The notes: generated by a model not told the origin, from the sequence alone. A stretch of 32,012 nucleotides of DNA from Priapulus caudatus (GCF_000485595.1 NW_014577252.1:129900-161911); one strand, 5' to 3'. Positions 21,235 through 31,363 are shown, counted from the stretch's first letter. Numbers and translations: made by a program.

Positions 21235-21347
21235 CTCCTATTTCTCTCTCTCTCTCGCTCGTGCGCTCTATCTTTCTCTCTCTCTCTCTTTCTCTCTATC
21301 TCCCTCTATGTCTAGCTCTCTCTGCTCTCTCTCTCTCTCGGCTCGCT

Positions 21348-21388
<41 letters not shown>

Positions 21389-21815
21389 GTCGCTCGCTCT
21401 CTCTATTTGTAGCTCTCCTCGTCTCTCTCTCTTCTCTAGCTCTCCTCTCTCTCTTCTCGCGCGCGCTCTCTCTCTCTAGCTCTCTCTCTAGCGCGCGTTC
21501 TCTCTCTCGCTAGCTCTCTCTAGCGCTCTCTCTCTCCTCTTTTGCGCTCGCTCTTGTCTCTCTCGCCCGCGCGCGCGCTCTTCTAATCCCTCTCTCGCCT
21601 CTCGCCTCTCTAATCTCTTTTCTGCTTTTCCTTGCTCTCCTCTCTCTCTCTAGCTCTCTGCGCTCCTCTGGCGCTCTCTCTCGCGCGCTCTCTCTCGCGC
21701 TCTCTCTCTCGCGACGCTCTCTCTCTCGCGCTCTCTCTCCCCCTCTCTCTCTCTAGCTCTCTCGCTCTCTCTCTCTTTCTTTCTTCTCTCTCTCTTTCTT
21801 TCTCTGCTGCACACG
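21235..21815. repeat. CT-rich microsatellite block
   Basis: About 580 bp of CTCTCT with GCGC and AGCT interruptions. Ser/Leu-rich open frames are artefacts of the repeat. Confidence 0.95.
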
Positions 21816-22364
21816 CATCACGCGCTGCACACGCACTGTTGTATAAATGGGAAATTAAACAGCAGGGGTGATTATGACAGAGGGCGGAATTGAGCAGGAG
21901 GCGTGGGTGATGCGGGAGGAGCTTAGAACTACTACTCCGTCTAATGTAGGCGAATCGCGGGGAATGGCAGGCAGCGAGCGATGCAATGCCGATGGTTTAT
22001 GGATTGCCGAGGTTCGCATGCAACCGGAGCCCCATCCCACCCCACGTCGCCGCCACCCACCGCCGTACACCCACCACGCTCCGTTCTTGCCGTCGATACG
22101 ATTATCGACACACCGCCATGTCCTGATTGGGCCACGGGGGGAAACGAATAGCTATTGCTATTAATTATTCATAGACTAGCCACGCGGTTGATTCTGCGCT
22201 CGGAATGGCGTGTGGGTGTGTGGGGGGGGGGAGGGTTCTTTTGTCGTGTGTCGCGTGTCATGTAGCATTATTAGAGATTGAGCGACAGCGTAGGGCGAGA
22301 TGAGCGCGTTACTGTTATACGGCCTCATGCCGGGGAAATATCGAGCGAGCGATAAAGGGAATGC
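21816..22364. other. Spacer between CT and GA blocks
   Basis: Mixed-composition sequence includes a 98-codon plus-strand frame (21868-22164), rich in Pro, Arg and His. I cannot support it as a gene. A G run lies at about 22222-22231. Confidence 0.4.
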
Positions 22365-23012
22365 AAGAGAGAGAGAGAGGAGGGAAGAGAGAGAGAGAGA
22401 GCGAGAAGAGAAAAAGAGAAAGAAGAAAGGAGAGAGAGAGTTAGACAGACAGACAGGACGATAGATAGAGCAAAGAGAAAGAAGCGTACAGAGAGAAAGA
22501 TGAGACGGGCCGACAGCAAAGTAAGAGGGAAGGCGATAGCAAGAATATATATATATAGATGCAGAGCAGAGCAAAAGATAGATTATAGGATGAGCAAGAT
22601 AATATATATTTAGGAAGAGAGCGAGACAGAGAGAGAAGTAAAGATGAGAGAGGAGAGAGAGATGGAGAGACGAGGAGAGAGCGATGTTGTGAGAGAGATA
22701 CTAAGCGCAGAGAGAGAGAAAACGAGAGCAGAGAAAGAGAGTGTGTGAGAAGTGGGAGAGGTGAGAACAGCGGGAGAGAAAAAGACGCAGAGAGGAGAGA
22801 AAGAGAGACGAGAGAAGGAGAGATAGAGAAAGAGAGAGAGAGAGTGCAGATCAGAAGTAAGGAGAGAGAGAGAGCAAGAGAGAGAGGAGGAGTGATATGA
22901 CGAGAGAGAGAGAGAGAGGGAGGAACGAGGAGAGAGGACGTAATAAGCAGAGAGAGAGAAGACGGAGAGAGAGAAAGAGAGAGAGAGAGTGTGAGAGAGA
23001 GAGAGAGGGGGA
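22365..23012. repeat. GA-rich microsatellite block
   Basis: About 650 bp of GAGAGA with scattered interruptions. Its complement is the same type as the CT block at 21235-21815, so the two blocks could pair. Confidence 0.95.
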
Positions 23013-23066
23013 GGGGCGATGGGTGCAAGTGATCGACGACAGAGAATGAGACATATAAAGGGATTA

Positions 23067-23183
23067 GGCAATAAATTCGTGGAAATAAATAAAACGCAAA
23101 AGATAAGAAGGGCAATTTAACGCGCGAAGATAGCTATATATATATTTTTTATTGCTATATTTTATGTGCACGAATTTATTGCC
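23067..23183. repeat. 15-bp inverted repeat carrying AATAAA
   Basis: GGCAATAAATTCGTG (23067-23081) is perfectly complementary to 23169-23183. Each arm carries AATAAA on its own strand, so it could provide poly(A) signals in both directions. Confidence 0.7.
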
Positions 23184-23214
23184 ATATATAGAGCTACGTG
23201 AATAAATCAATCAG

Positions 23215-23286
23215 TTACGTTTCGGTTCGTTCGTCAGCCAGGATTTCCGCTTCTTCCGCGTAGCGACCGAACGATTTGCGGATCCG
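23215..23286 (-). CDS. Possible terminal exon with poly(A) signal
   Basis: On the minus strand, the acceptor GCCAATATCCTGGCAG ends at plus 23287. One open frame then gives 23 residues to TAA (23215-23217), including FGRYAEEAEILADERTET, which is charged and protein-like. AATAAA lies about 35 bases after the stop (plus 23175-23180). The other two frames are also open over most of this short block (to TGA stops), so the phase is not secure. The family is unknown. Confidence 0.35.
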   Translation of the reverse strand, partial: RIRKSFGRYAEEAEILADERTET

Positions 23287-23424
23287 CTGCCAGGATATTG
23301 GCAACTACGTCGTATATCGATAAACAAAATCTGTTGTCGCGTTCTTTTAATGTTCAAGTTCATGCCCGAAGAAATTATGAAGGCGGATGAGTTAGTTGCA
23401 AAGTTATCGACAAGGTAACGGGTA

Positions 23425-23920
23425 GAAGCAGCGCTGGAGATTTTAGTAGGGTTACCTTTAACATTAAGTTAGGAATAAGAGCAGTCCTGGTGTGAAAAGC
23501 AGGCTTGCTAGCAGAGTTAGCAGTAGGAGCATCATTGGTGTAAAAAGAGCAGGCCTACTATCAGGGTTATGCGGCAGGAGCAGCACTGGGATAAGGAATA
23601 GGCTTACTAAACAGGCTTTACTAAACAGGCTTTACTAAACAGAGTTAGCAGTAGGAACAACATTGGGGTAAGGAGTATGTTTACTAAGCAGAGTAAGCAG
23701 TAGGAACAACATTGAGGTAAGGAGTAGGGTTACTAAGCAGAGTTATGGGGCAAGAACAGCATTGGGGTGAGAAACAGGCTCACTAAACATGGTTATGGGG
23801 CAGGAGCAGTATTGGCCTGAGAAACAGGCTCACTAAACATGGTTATGGGGCAGGAGCAGTATTGGACTGAGAAACAGGCTCACTAAACATGGTTATGGGG
23901 CAGGAGCAGTATTGGGACGA
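23425..23920. repeat. 50-bp minisatellite, about nine copies
   Basis: The last copies are nearly identical with an exact 50-base period: GAAACAGGCT starts at 23771, 23821 and 23871. Earlier copies diverge (GGTTACTAAGCAGAG..., GCAGTAGGAACAACATTGG...). The unit contains ACTAAACATGGTTATGGGGC and AGGAGCAGTATTGG. The gradient from diverged to identical copies suggests expansion at the right end. Confidence 0.9.
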
Positions 23921-23964
23921 GTGACGCCGCGCTTCCGATTACAACGGGAGGAGATTTTTCTTAC

Positions 23965-24017
23965 CGTCAGTCGCGTCTGTGTCTAACACCTCCCGTCGGT
24001 GCCCACCCTCCTCTCGT
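23965..24017 (-). CDS. Possible internal exon, minus strand
   Basis: A donor-like GACG|GTAAGAAA occurs on the minus strand, with exon end at plus 23965. The preceding open stretch reads GGHRREVLDTDATD. The acceptor side is weak, in a GTTGTTGTGACGAGAG context near 24011-24017. It lies upstream, in the minus direction, of the possible terminal exon at 23215-23286 and could belong to the same gene. Confidence 0.25.
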
Positions 24018-24133
24018 CACAACAACAGTCGACAAGCGTGGCTAGCTAGCACACGGCTACTTTGTAGAAATGCGCATCATTTGGCTGGCAAAAGTTTCGG
24101 GCGGAGTATAGAGCTTGAATCTGTGGTTATCTA

Positions 24134-24298
24134 GTGTGTGTGTGTGTGTGTGTGTNAGGAGGAAGGGAGTAAGGGAGGATTCTTTGTTGCAACGCAGCTG
24201 TATGCACATCTATGAACTGATGGGGCGGGGAGGAGGAGGAGGAGGAGGAGGGGAGGATTCTGTGTTGCAACGCAGCTGTATGAACATACGTGAACTGA
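24134..24298. repeat. GT tract with N, and a 78-bp direct duplication split by GGA repeats
   Basis: A GT run ends in a single N at 24155. GGGAGGATTCT followed by TGTTGCAACGCAGCTGTATG occurs at about 24173 and again at about 24251, separated by a GGA tract (24228-24250). The two copies differ at a few bases. Confidence 0.85.
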
Positions 24299-24424
24299 AC
24301 AAACACTAACCGCTCAACTGTTCAAACAGCGGGTGGAGGGTGGCAGACGCTATGCACGCGGGACGTCTTCAGCTAAAAGCCATATATATGACGACGTCGT
24401 CACGTATATGTATGATGATGACAA

Positions 24425-24530
24425 TGAGGAGGAGGAGGAAGAAGAGGAGGAGGAGAAGGAGGAGGAGGAGGAGGAAGGGAGCGGAGGAGGAGGAGGAGGA
24501 GGAGGAGGAGGAGGAGAGAGAGAGAGGAGG
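24425..24530. repeat. GGA/GAA trinucleotide tract
   Basis: About 105 bp of GAG/GGA triplets encodes poly-Glu or poly-Gly by frame. The open frames here are repeat artefacts. Confidence 0.93.
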
Positions 24531-24880
24531 GAGGAGGAATGCATGCATCCAGATTCTACTCGAGCGATTGTGAAGTTTTTTATACAACGGAAATACTTAA
24601 GTAAAGACATCCTCCTGCGATATATTTATATTAATTTATTTTATTTAGTTAATAATTTTTATATTTTTATATAATTATTTATTTATTTGTTTATTCATTC
24701 TTTTATTTGTCTATTTCTCAATTTTTGTATTTTTTGTTTTTTATTCGTTGATTATACCTAATATTGTGGACGATGTGCCATAACTGTTCAGCGCCCTAGT
24801 ATTATATGTTTTTATTCCGTCGTATAACATCTCTACTATAACTTTACGAGATTAAAACGCCGCTGGGCTGGTGAACACCG

Positions 24881-25014
24881 TTACATATACGCTGATCTTT
24901 GCCGGCGCACTACGGTATAGGGTCTGCCTTCAATCCAGATGCTTTCGCCTCTAGACGCTACCATTGTCGGAACTTTAACATGATTTGTGGCGTAATTATG
25001 GCAAGCCGTCGTAA
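24881..25014 (-). CDS. Possible terminal exon with poly(A) signal
   Basis: On the minus strand, the acceptor TCTGCGGAACATTGCAG ends at plus 25015. It opens a frame of 43 residues to TAA (24881-24883). The peptide is complex and protein-like, with HVKVPTMVASRGESIWIEG and RPYTVVRRQRSAYM at the end. An AATAAA lies about 65 bases beyond the stop (plus 24811-24816). The same frame is also open upstream to an ATG at 25067-25069, so a small unspliced gene of 62 residues is an alternative. I do not recognise the family. Confidence 0.38.
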
Positions 25015-25079
25015 CTGCAATGTTCCGCAGATTACCTACATCGTATACTAGCATTAGTACCAAAGCCATGTTGAAGAGA

Positions 25080-25166
25080 GAAGGTTCGAGAGAGAGTGGG
25101 AGAGATAGAAGCTGACATAAGACGTGAGACACAGCCAGGAACCGACCTAGAATAGAAGAGAGATCG

Positions 25167-25233
<67 letters not shown>

Positions 25234-25310
25234 GTCAGAGAGAGAGAGAGAGAGAAGGTGGGAGAGCGATGGAGGAAGAGGTCGGGATGGGGAAAGGGGG
25301 GGGGGGAGAC
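25080..25310. repeat. GA microsatellite and G run
   Basis: A GA dinucleotide array (longest run about 25170-25230) is followed by more GA and a G9 run near 25298-25306. Confidence 0.95.
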
Positions 25311-25358
25311 GCATTGCATGGTTGCGCGACGTGTATAAAACAGACGCTATAATTAGAG

Positions 25359-25453
25359 TAGTAGTAGTAGTAGAAATACTACTACTGCTACTACTACTAC
25401 TATTACTACTACTGCTACTACTACTACTATTACTACTACTGCTACTACTACTG

Positions 25454-25488
<35 letters not shown>

Positions 25489-25503
25489 GCTACTACAGCT
25501 GCT
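25359..25503. repeat. TAG/TAC trinucleotide hairpin repeat
   Basis: GTAGTAGTAGTAGTAG is followed within six bases by a long TAC/TGC array. The start can therefore fold back on the array. An N lies at 25504. Confidence 0.93.
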
Positions 25504-25549
25504 NTTATTTTTTCGCCTCTCGTCTTTGTCTTTTCTTGTTCTTCCTCTG

Positions 25550-25785
25550 TCTCTCTCTCTCTTTCTCCTCTTTCGCTTGCCGTGTGCTTTCCTGCTTTCG
25601 CTGTCTGTCTGCCCTTTCTTTTTTCCCTCTCATCTTTCATTTTCTGTTTACTGTTTCTCTCTCTCTGCTCTGCTTTCTCGTCTTCTCTCTCTCTCTCTCT
25701 CTCTTTGCTGTCTGTCTCTCCCTATCGCTGTCTGTCTCCCTTTTCTTTTTCCCTCTCGTCTTTCATTTCTGTTTTCTCTTTCTTA

Positions 25786-25816
<31 letters not shown>

Positions 25817-25832
25817 CTCTCTCTCTCTCTCA
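25550..25832. repeat. CT microsatellite block
   Basis: CT/TTTC-rich sequence with two imperfect longer repeats around CCCTTTTC...CCCTCTC...TCTTTCATTT (about 25613-25640 and 25739-25768). Confidence 0.93.
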
Positions 25833-26060
25833 GCTTTAGAACTGCCCGCGGGAGGCAGGCGAACCGGGAATTTGATAATTAAGACGTGAATGGAAACCCG
25901 AAGTGTCACCCTGGCTTTGTGTCGCCTGCACGCACGAGAGCGAGACGGTGATTAGATGTCAGGCGGTGATCTAGATGTGAGACAGTGATTTAGATGTCAG
26001 GCGGTAATTTAGAGTGCTAGAGTATATGTGATTCGACTCACGCTGTGTTTGCTTCCGCAG

Positions 26061-26148
26061 GGACGCGGAGGACTTGCAAAGCTGGATCAACGACATGGAG
26101 AACGGAGTGGCAATACCAGATACTTTCATTAGACCAAAGATGCAGAGG
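26061..26148 (+). CDS. Exon-like block, coiled-coil or spectrin-repeat-like
   Basis: The acceptor TTTGCTTCCGCAG precedes 26061. The donor AGG|GTAGGA follows 26148. The 88-bp block is open, starting with the last base of a split codon and then DAEDLQSWINDMENGV and AIPDTFIRPKMQR. The first part, with L..W at helix spacing, resembles the start of a spectrin-type repeat or other coiled coil. This is a weak family hint only. A second acceptor, TAGATTTATTCCCGCAG, ends at 26707 and could open a continuing exon in phase. The block sits at the centre of an inverted repeat, so a transposon-derived coding remnant is the other explanation. Confidence 0.4.
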
Positions 26149-26210
26149 GTAGGAAAGCTTAATATCGTCGTTTATTTTATTGGTATGTTATTGGTTGTTG
26201 CTCGTTCATT

Positions 26211-26505
26211 ATTATATTATTATTATTATTAGTAGTAGTAGTAGTAAGTCGTGTAGTAGTAGTGTCGGTAGTAGAGCAGCACAGATAGTAGTGGCAGCAG
26301 CAGCAGTAGTAGTAGTAGTAGTGAGTAGGTAGTAGTAGTAGTAGCAGTAGTAGTAGGCAGTAGTGGTAGTAGAGTAGTAGTAATGTGTAGTAGGTAGTAG
26401 TAGTAGTAGTATAGTAGTAGTAGGTCCATAGTAGTAATAGTAGTAGGTAGTAGCAGTAAGTACGTGGCAGTAGCATAGTAGTAGTATTAGTATAGTCGTG
26501 TAGTG
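26211..26505. repeat. TAG trinucleotide array
   Basis: Interrupted AGT/TAG triplets run for nearly 300 bp. Tyr/Leu-rich open frames on the minus strand are artefacts. Confidence 0.95.
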
Positions 26506-26761
26506 AGATAGAGTCTTTTCGCTCTCGCGCGCAGGCGACACAAAGCCAGGGTGACGACACTTCGGGATCACGTCGTAATTATCAGATCCCGCTCTCGCCA
26601 GCAATTACAGACAGCAGCTTGCGGCAGTCAGTGAAGTGGCGTCTCATCAGCGAGGCTCGCAGAAATACGAAGCTCTTATTATTCTAATCGTAGATTTATT
26701 CCCGCAGGAGATCAAACGGTATTCGATACGAGTAGGGATAGTAGATTACTACGCGCAACAA

Positions 26762-26878
26762 AAGAGAGAAAGAGGGGGCGACAGACAGGGAGATGAGGAG
26801 ACAGACAGCGAAAGAAAGAAAGAGAAAGAGAGAGAGAGAGAGAAGAGAAAGTGAAAGAGAAGAAGAGAGTGGGAAAGC

Positions 26879-26910
<32 letters not shown>

Positions 26911-27102
26911 AAGTGAAAGAGAAGGAGAGAGTGGGAGAGAGATACAGATAGAGCAAAAAAGATAGAGAGAAAGAGAGAGAGACACACACACACAGAGAAA
27001 GAGACAGACAGATAGAGCAAAAGGAAAACAGAGAGGGGGTAGCAAGAGAGTAAAAAAAAGAGAAATAGAGAGGGAGAGAAAGAGAGAGAGAGAGAGAGGT
27101 AC
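26762..27102. repeat. GA microsatellite block
   Basis: GA-rich sequence with CACACA near 26984-26992. It mirrors the CT block at 25550-25832 across the inverted repeat. Confidence 0.95.
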
Positions 27103-27333
27103 ACAGGAGGAAGTACGCCCGCCAGCTCGGCACGTGTCATTCAATCTACCGTACAGAAGCTACTAACAGCGTTCGTAGCTCGAATCAGCTTTCTATGGCG
27201 AGCGTATTTCTAAAAAGCTCACGCAACGGTGAAATTTACCTCGTAAAATGTCGGACATATTGCTTTGTGATGTCTACCCACAGAACCAATAACTGCTGCC
27301 GGCAACGACCTCTCGTTTCTCTAGTAACGTCGT
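27103..27333. other. Nothing recognised between the GA block and a hairpin
   Basis: This is mixed-composition sequence with no supported gene. Confidence 0.5.
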
Positions 27334-27392
27334 ATCAGGAGTGAATAATAATAGTTTAGATTAGATTAGATCTATTATTATTCACTCCTGAT
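27334..27392. repeat. Perfect 21-bp hairpin
   Basis: ATCAGGAGTGAATAATAATAG (27334-27354) is perfectly complementary to 27372-27392, around a 17-base spacer rich in TTAGAT. A related arm, with one change, occurs alone at 4473-4493, followed by ATCTAT as in this spacer. Two dispersed copies suggest a small palindromic repeat family. Confidence 0.93.
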
Positions 27393-27550
27393 CGTATCGC
27401 ATCAGAGCAATATGTGTCTCCAGACGGAAAATCGTGAAATTGGTTTTAGAGATTTTAGTTAGCGATGTAAATATCGTTGGGAAGTGTCACGGATTATTAC
27501 GATTACGAAGTCATGATCAGCGCTCGACCGACAGCACCAAGTTTCCCGTA

Positions 27551-28241
27551 TCATATTATATTATATTATATTATATTATATTATATTAATTATATTATAT
27601 TATATTATATATATGTATATTATTTATATTATATTATATTATATTATATTATATTATATTATATTATTTATATAATTATATTAATTATATTATATTATAT
27701 TATACTTATATTATATTATGTATATTATTATTATTATCTTAAAATTTATTAAAATTTATTATTATAATTTTATATTATTGATATTACTATTATAATTATA
27801 TTATATATATTATATTATACTATATTATATAATATAATATAATATTATATTATATTATATTATATTATATTATATATATTAATATTTATATTATATTTTA
27901 TATTATATTATAATTATATCTATATTTATTTATTTATTGATATTATATTATATTATATTATATTTATTATATTATATTATATTATATTATATATATATAT
28001 TATATCTTATATTATATTATATTATATTTATTATACTATTATTTTATTATATTATATTATATTATATTATAGTTATTATTATTATATATATATATTATAT
28101 TACTATTATATTTATATGTATATTATATTATATTATATGCTTATTATGATTATGTTATGTTATGTTTATGTATATTTACTATATGTATATTATGTTATTT
28201 AATATTCTTATGTATTTAATTTATATTATATTATATTATAT

Positions 28242-28273
<32 letters not shown>

Positions 28274-28444
28274 TTATCATATATATTATATTATATTATA
28301 TTTATATTATATTATATTATACTTTATATTATATTATATTATATTATATTACATTACATTACATTACATTATATTATATTATATTATATTATATTATATT
28401 ATATTATATTATATTATATTATATTATATTATATTATATTATAT
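27551..28444. repeat. ATATT pentanucleotide satellite, about 890 bp
   Basis: Almost pure ATATT repeats, with TATATA and ATTACATT variants and an especially regular right end (28324-28444). Tyr/Ile/Leu-rich frames through it are artefacts. Confidence 0.96.
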
Positions 28445-28527
28445 CGACTGCCGAAACCAGGATCACCAACTACTCGGTACATTCTCCCGGAACACTTCCA
28501 CTCTCCCCACCTTCTCCCCGCGTTTTC

Positions 28528-28626
28528 TCCATCTTTCTACCCTCCCCACCTCACCTCCCACTGCAATCTCTCTCTCTCTCTCTCCATCTTTCTACCCTCC
28601 CCACCTCACCTCCCACTGCAATCTCT
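28528..28626. repeat. 54-bp direct duplication
   Basis: TCCATCTTTCTACCCTCCCC, continuing to CACTGCAATCTCTC, occurs at about 28528 and again at about 28582. A CT run sits between the copies. Confidence 0.85.
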
Positions 28627-29640
28627 CAACCCACTCTCTACCTCCTTCCCTAACTTTTACAACATGTTGCGATACGTTTAAGAAATTTGCAACCTGGTGG
28701 CATAAAGTCGTAAATAAAGGAAGATACAATGGTGCAACAAAAAGAGAATGACGCGACTAGAAATAGAGGGTAATACTATATTATCTAGAGTAGATAATAG
28801 GGAACACACCGCCTGGCCGAGAGAGCAAGCTGTGGTTAGTAACTGCATTTTGTTTTAAATTCGGCGCTGAACGAATCGAGTTGGCTGGCAACAGAATGGA
28901 AAATCGTGTCGTACGTTTTAGTCTGTATCTCCGGATTGCGGGTGTATACGAGGAAACGATTTCGCACGATGCTAGGCGAATGTACTGTGTACGATTCGAG
29001 CTCAAGTTGGATGAGTTACGCGTAGTAAATCGTAGGTATTAAACGGCTAGTAAATGACGAATTTCCCTTGTTTATTGAAGTCACACTCTTTCCTTATTAT
29101 CTACTCCTGATATTATATATCTCGCTTGGTGCGCCTACCTTAAAAATAATCACCTACATCTATAGAAAGACCACCTGTCTATATAAAGACTGAGTGGTCG
29201 TTATATAACGGTCTGGCTATACTACTGCGTTCAGTATTTCGTTTTAACGGGCTTCTAACGCTAAAGTTCCGTTCGATTTGCCCGTGAATAAATTCGCGTA
29301 TATTTTATTTAAAGGCTTAAATTGCCAAATGTTGTATACTTTTTTCACCGGAACTAGACGATTTCCGTACGTCGTGTCGTAGAGAGCGAATAAAATTGAA
29401 ACCCAACAGAAGCAGGAGCAGAAACTTTTGGGGGTGGATATAATAATGTTATAAGTGCAGGTAACTGTGTAGCACCATAAGGTAGCACGAGCATTAGCCA
29501 AGGAATCCGGTGTGAATTACCGACGTTGCAAATACAAGATGGCGGACTAGCGAATGCGGTCTAAGACTGTGCATGAAGATTCACGTGCTCTTTGCGTGAC
29601 GTAAAAAGACCGACCTGTGTCCACCATTGTTCGAATCATT
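28627..29640. other. No recognised gene; small palindrome and TATA candidate
   Basis: A 9-bp perfect inverted repeat (TATTATCTA, GAG, TAGATAATA) lies at 28779-28799, and a related TTATTATCTACTCCTGAT lies near 29096. A TATATAAAG box sits near 29180 but has no convincing gene after it. Minus-strand frames at 28781-29005 and 29244-29501 have no features I can support. Confidence 0.35.
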
Positions 29641-29647
29641 GGGGGAG

Positions 29648-29792
29648 GGACGCACACGCGCACACACTCGCACACGCGCACGCCGCGCGCACACACACGC
29701 GCACGCGAACGCACACGCACACGCACTCGCACGCGAATGCACACGCCCACGTACGCACACACACGCACGTACGCGTGTACACACACGCACAC
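29648..29792. repeat. CA/CG-rich simple repeat
   Basis: Imperfect CACACGCG and CGCACAC tracts. Open frames rich in His, Thr and Arg are artefacts. Confidence 0.93.
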
Positions 29793-30102
29793 CGCGCTGT
29801 GCTGATATGCTGCTTCACTATCGTGTTCAAAAATCTGTGCCACACACTTCGCATTTTTGCTTTGGCTGTTTTGCACGTGAAAATGTGCAATTTTGGAGTT
29901 ATTTTGAGATTAATCCATCAACGTGCGAGGTTATTAAAGGGGATGGTAATAACCATAACATGACTGGCATGCACGAAGGTATTATACGTTTTTGGATGAC
30001 CGTGCCATCTAAAAGTCCCCCCCCACCACCACCAAGGTCATAGGAAAACAAACACAACACTGCTTAGCATCAGCATCAAGCAGCCGTTGTCAGGTGGTGC
30101 AG

Positions 30103-30222
30103 ACCACAGGCACTTGGGACAGAGTCAGTAAAAACTGAAAATAATATGAACGCACATTCACAAATGAATGTGCGTTCATATTATTTTCAGTTTTTACAGA
30201 CTCTGTCCCAAGAGCCTGTGGT
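30103..30222. repeat. 58-bp-arm hairpin element
   Basis: The left arm (30103-30160) and right arm (30165-30222) are complementary except for two mismatches, with a CAAA loop. The outer ends carry GGTGCAGACC, itself nearly palindromic. Length and structure fit a small foldback element or a hairpin RNA precursor. I see no protein frame. Confidence 0.93.
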
Positions 30223-30290
30223 GCAGACCCGTCTCAAACTATAAGATATCCAGTGAAAAGTAAGAAAAAGCTACTATAACAATGTAATAA

Positions 30291-30334
<44 letters not shown>

Positions 30335-31300
30335 CATATTTCATCTATATTTTCATCTATATTGTTTCTTTTCTGGTTAAAAATACCTGATAGAAATACA
30401 TCAAAATTAACACCGTATAACAGAGTTTTTATAAAGTGCCCAATAGTGTGCTGTCCCGTTTTTATTTGGTAATCTAGAGAAGCTTTAAGAGCACGTCTGT
30501 ATGTAATAAAGAAAAATAATATTGCGAAAATTAATAATTGTGATAATGCGTGCGTATCCGTGCGCATATTTATAATTCGTTCCAAAAATAATTGCTCGCT
30601 CGAGGCAACGTGTCTTTAAAAGCATTTTTAGTTTATTTTTTATTAAATTAGAAAGAATAACTATAGGGGGTCAATGTTATAGTTAGCGATTTTCTCTGTG
30701 GTAAGACGTCGTCTGTGACTGCGTCTATAGTATTAACCCATAGCGTCGCTACCCGAAGTCGCCGAATCGAACGTCGACCGAATCGTCAACGAATTGAACA
30801 AGAATTTCCGGGTACTATTTTTAAACCAGTATATATACTCATTTTTTATTACAACAACTCACTTTTACTGTTAAAAAGCAAGTTTAAAATTCCCTTGTAA
30901 ATAACTACATTGTTTATAAGCATGTGTGAAGAAGAGGAATAGACAGCCTCTACGGGGCACCGCTCCACTTTGCTACCCGATGTTGTTTCAATATGTGGGT
31001 TATTGGATGCCATTTTAAACCAAGGTTATGGTTAAGAAATGCTAAGTCAGTTAGCGATGAATGACTAGCTTCGACTTGCGGTAGTCTTCGTCAGGCTCTT
31101 CTAACTTTGTACAGCTGAAAAACTGTCTATATTGTTTATAAGGCTTATACTGCGGCCAGTTAACGCAAAATTAGCTTCGTGGCGAGCCATCTTTAAGCGT
31201 ATGTCGCATCCGCGATTACCCCCGCCCCCCCTTCCCAAATTGAGTGTTTATTCGTCTGCGTAGGACTGACTGGATAGACTTTTCTTACCCGTAATCGGGC
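30223..31300. other. No recognised gene; TA tract at 30294-30328
   Basis: There is a TA microsatellite at 30294-30328. A 103-codon minus frame (30274-30585) contains one hydrophobic stretch (LLIFAILFFFITY) but no family signal and no known neighbours. A 61-codon plus frame at 30715-30900 is likewise unsupported. Confidence 0.4.
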
Positions 31301-31306
31301 ACTTAC

Positions 31307-31363
31307 TTGCTGATGTGTTTCAGTTCGGCGGAAATCTCGTGCGATCGGGTCTCATCTTCGGAA
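31307..31363 (-). CDS. Possible internal exon, minus strand
   Basis: On the minus strand, a pyrimidine-rich acceptor CACCTGTCTCCGTCTCCAG ends at plus 31364. A consensus-like donor CAA|GTAAGT follows at plus 31306-31301. The 57-bp block between them is open and reads SEDETRSHEISAELKHIS, a charged, helix-like peptide. The same frame stays open upstream to another AG near 31430 (giving SERQQDGGVLQSPVS before it), so the exon may be longer. The family is unknown. Confidence 0.4.

Larger units (their letters stand above)
25854..26604. repeat. Imperfect 750-bp inverted repeat around an exon-like block
   Basis: The left arm (about 25854-25946) and right arm (about 26520-26604) are inverted copies. 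The best part reads CCCGAAGTGT...CACCCTGGCTTTGTGTCGCC on the left and its complement at 26533-26566, with a 3-base CGT difference. The outer part, around TTTGATAATTA and GACGTGA, also aligns. The interior holds a short tandem GTGATTTAGATGTCAGGCG repeat (25946-26014), the exon-like block 26061-26148 and a TAG array. Confidence 0.8.

Noticed and set aside
22441-23115. 224-residue Ser/Leu-rich minus-strand frame
   Set aside because: It is the complement of GA repeats. Composition is entirely explained by the microsatellite.
23425-23920. CRISPR-like array of regular 50-bp units
   Set aside because: The whole unit repeats with no unique spacers, and the DNA is eukaryotic. It is a minisatellite.
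25232-25882. 216-residue plus-strand frame rich in Leu and Ser
   Set aside because: It spans a TAC array, an N base and a CT array. It is not a protein.
26696-27144. Ser/Leu/Phe-rich minus-strand frames of 131-145 residues
   Set aside because: They are artefacts of the GA block at 26762-27102.
27477-28653. Tyr/Ile-rich frames up to 163 residues
   Set aside because: They are encoded by the ATATT satellite.
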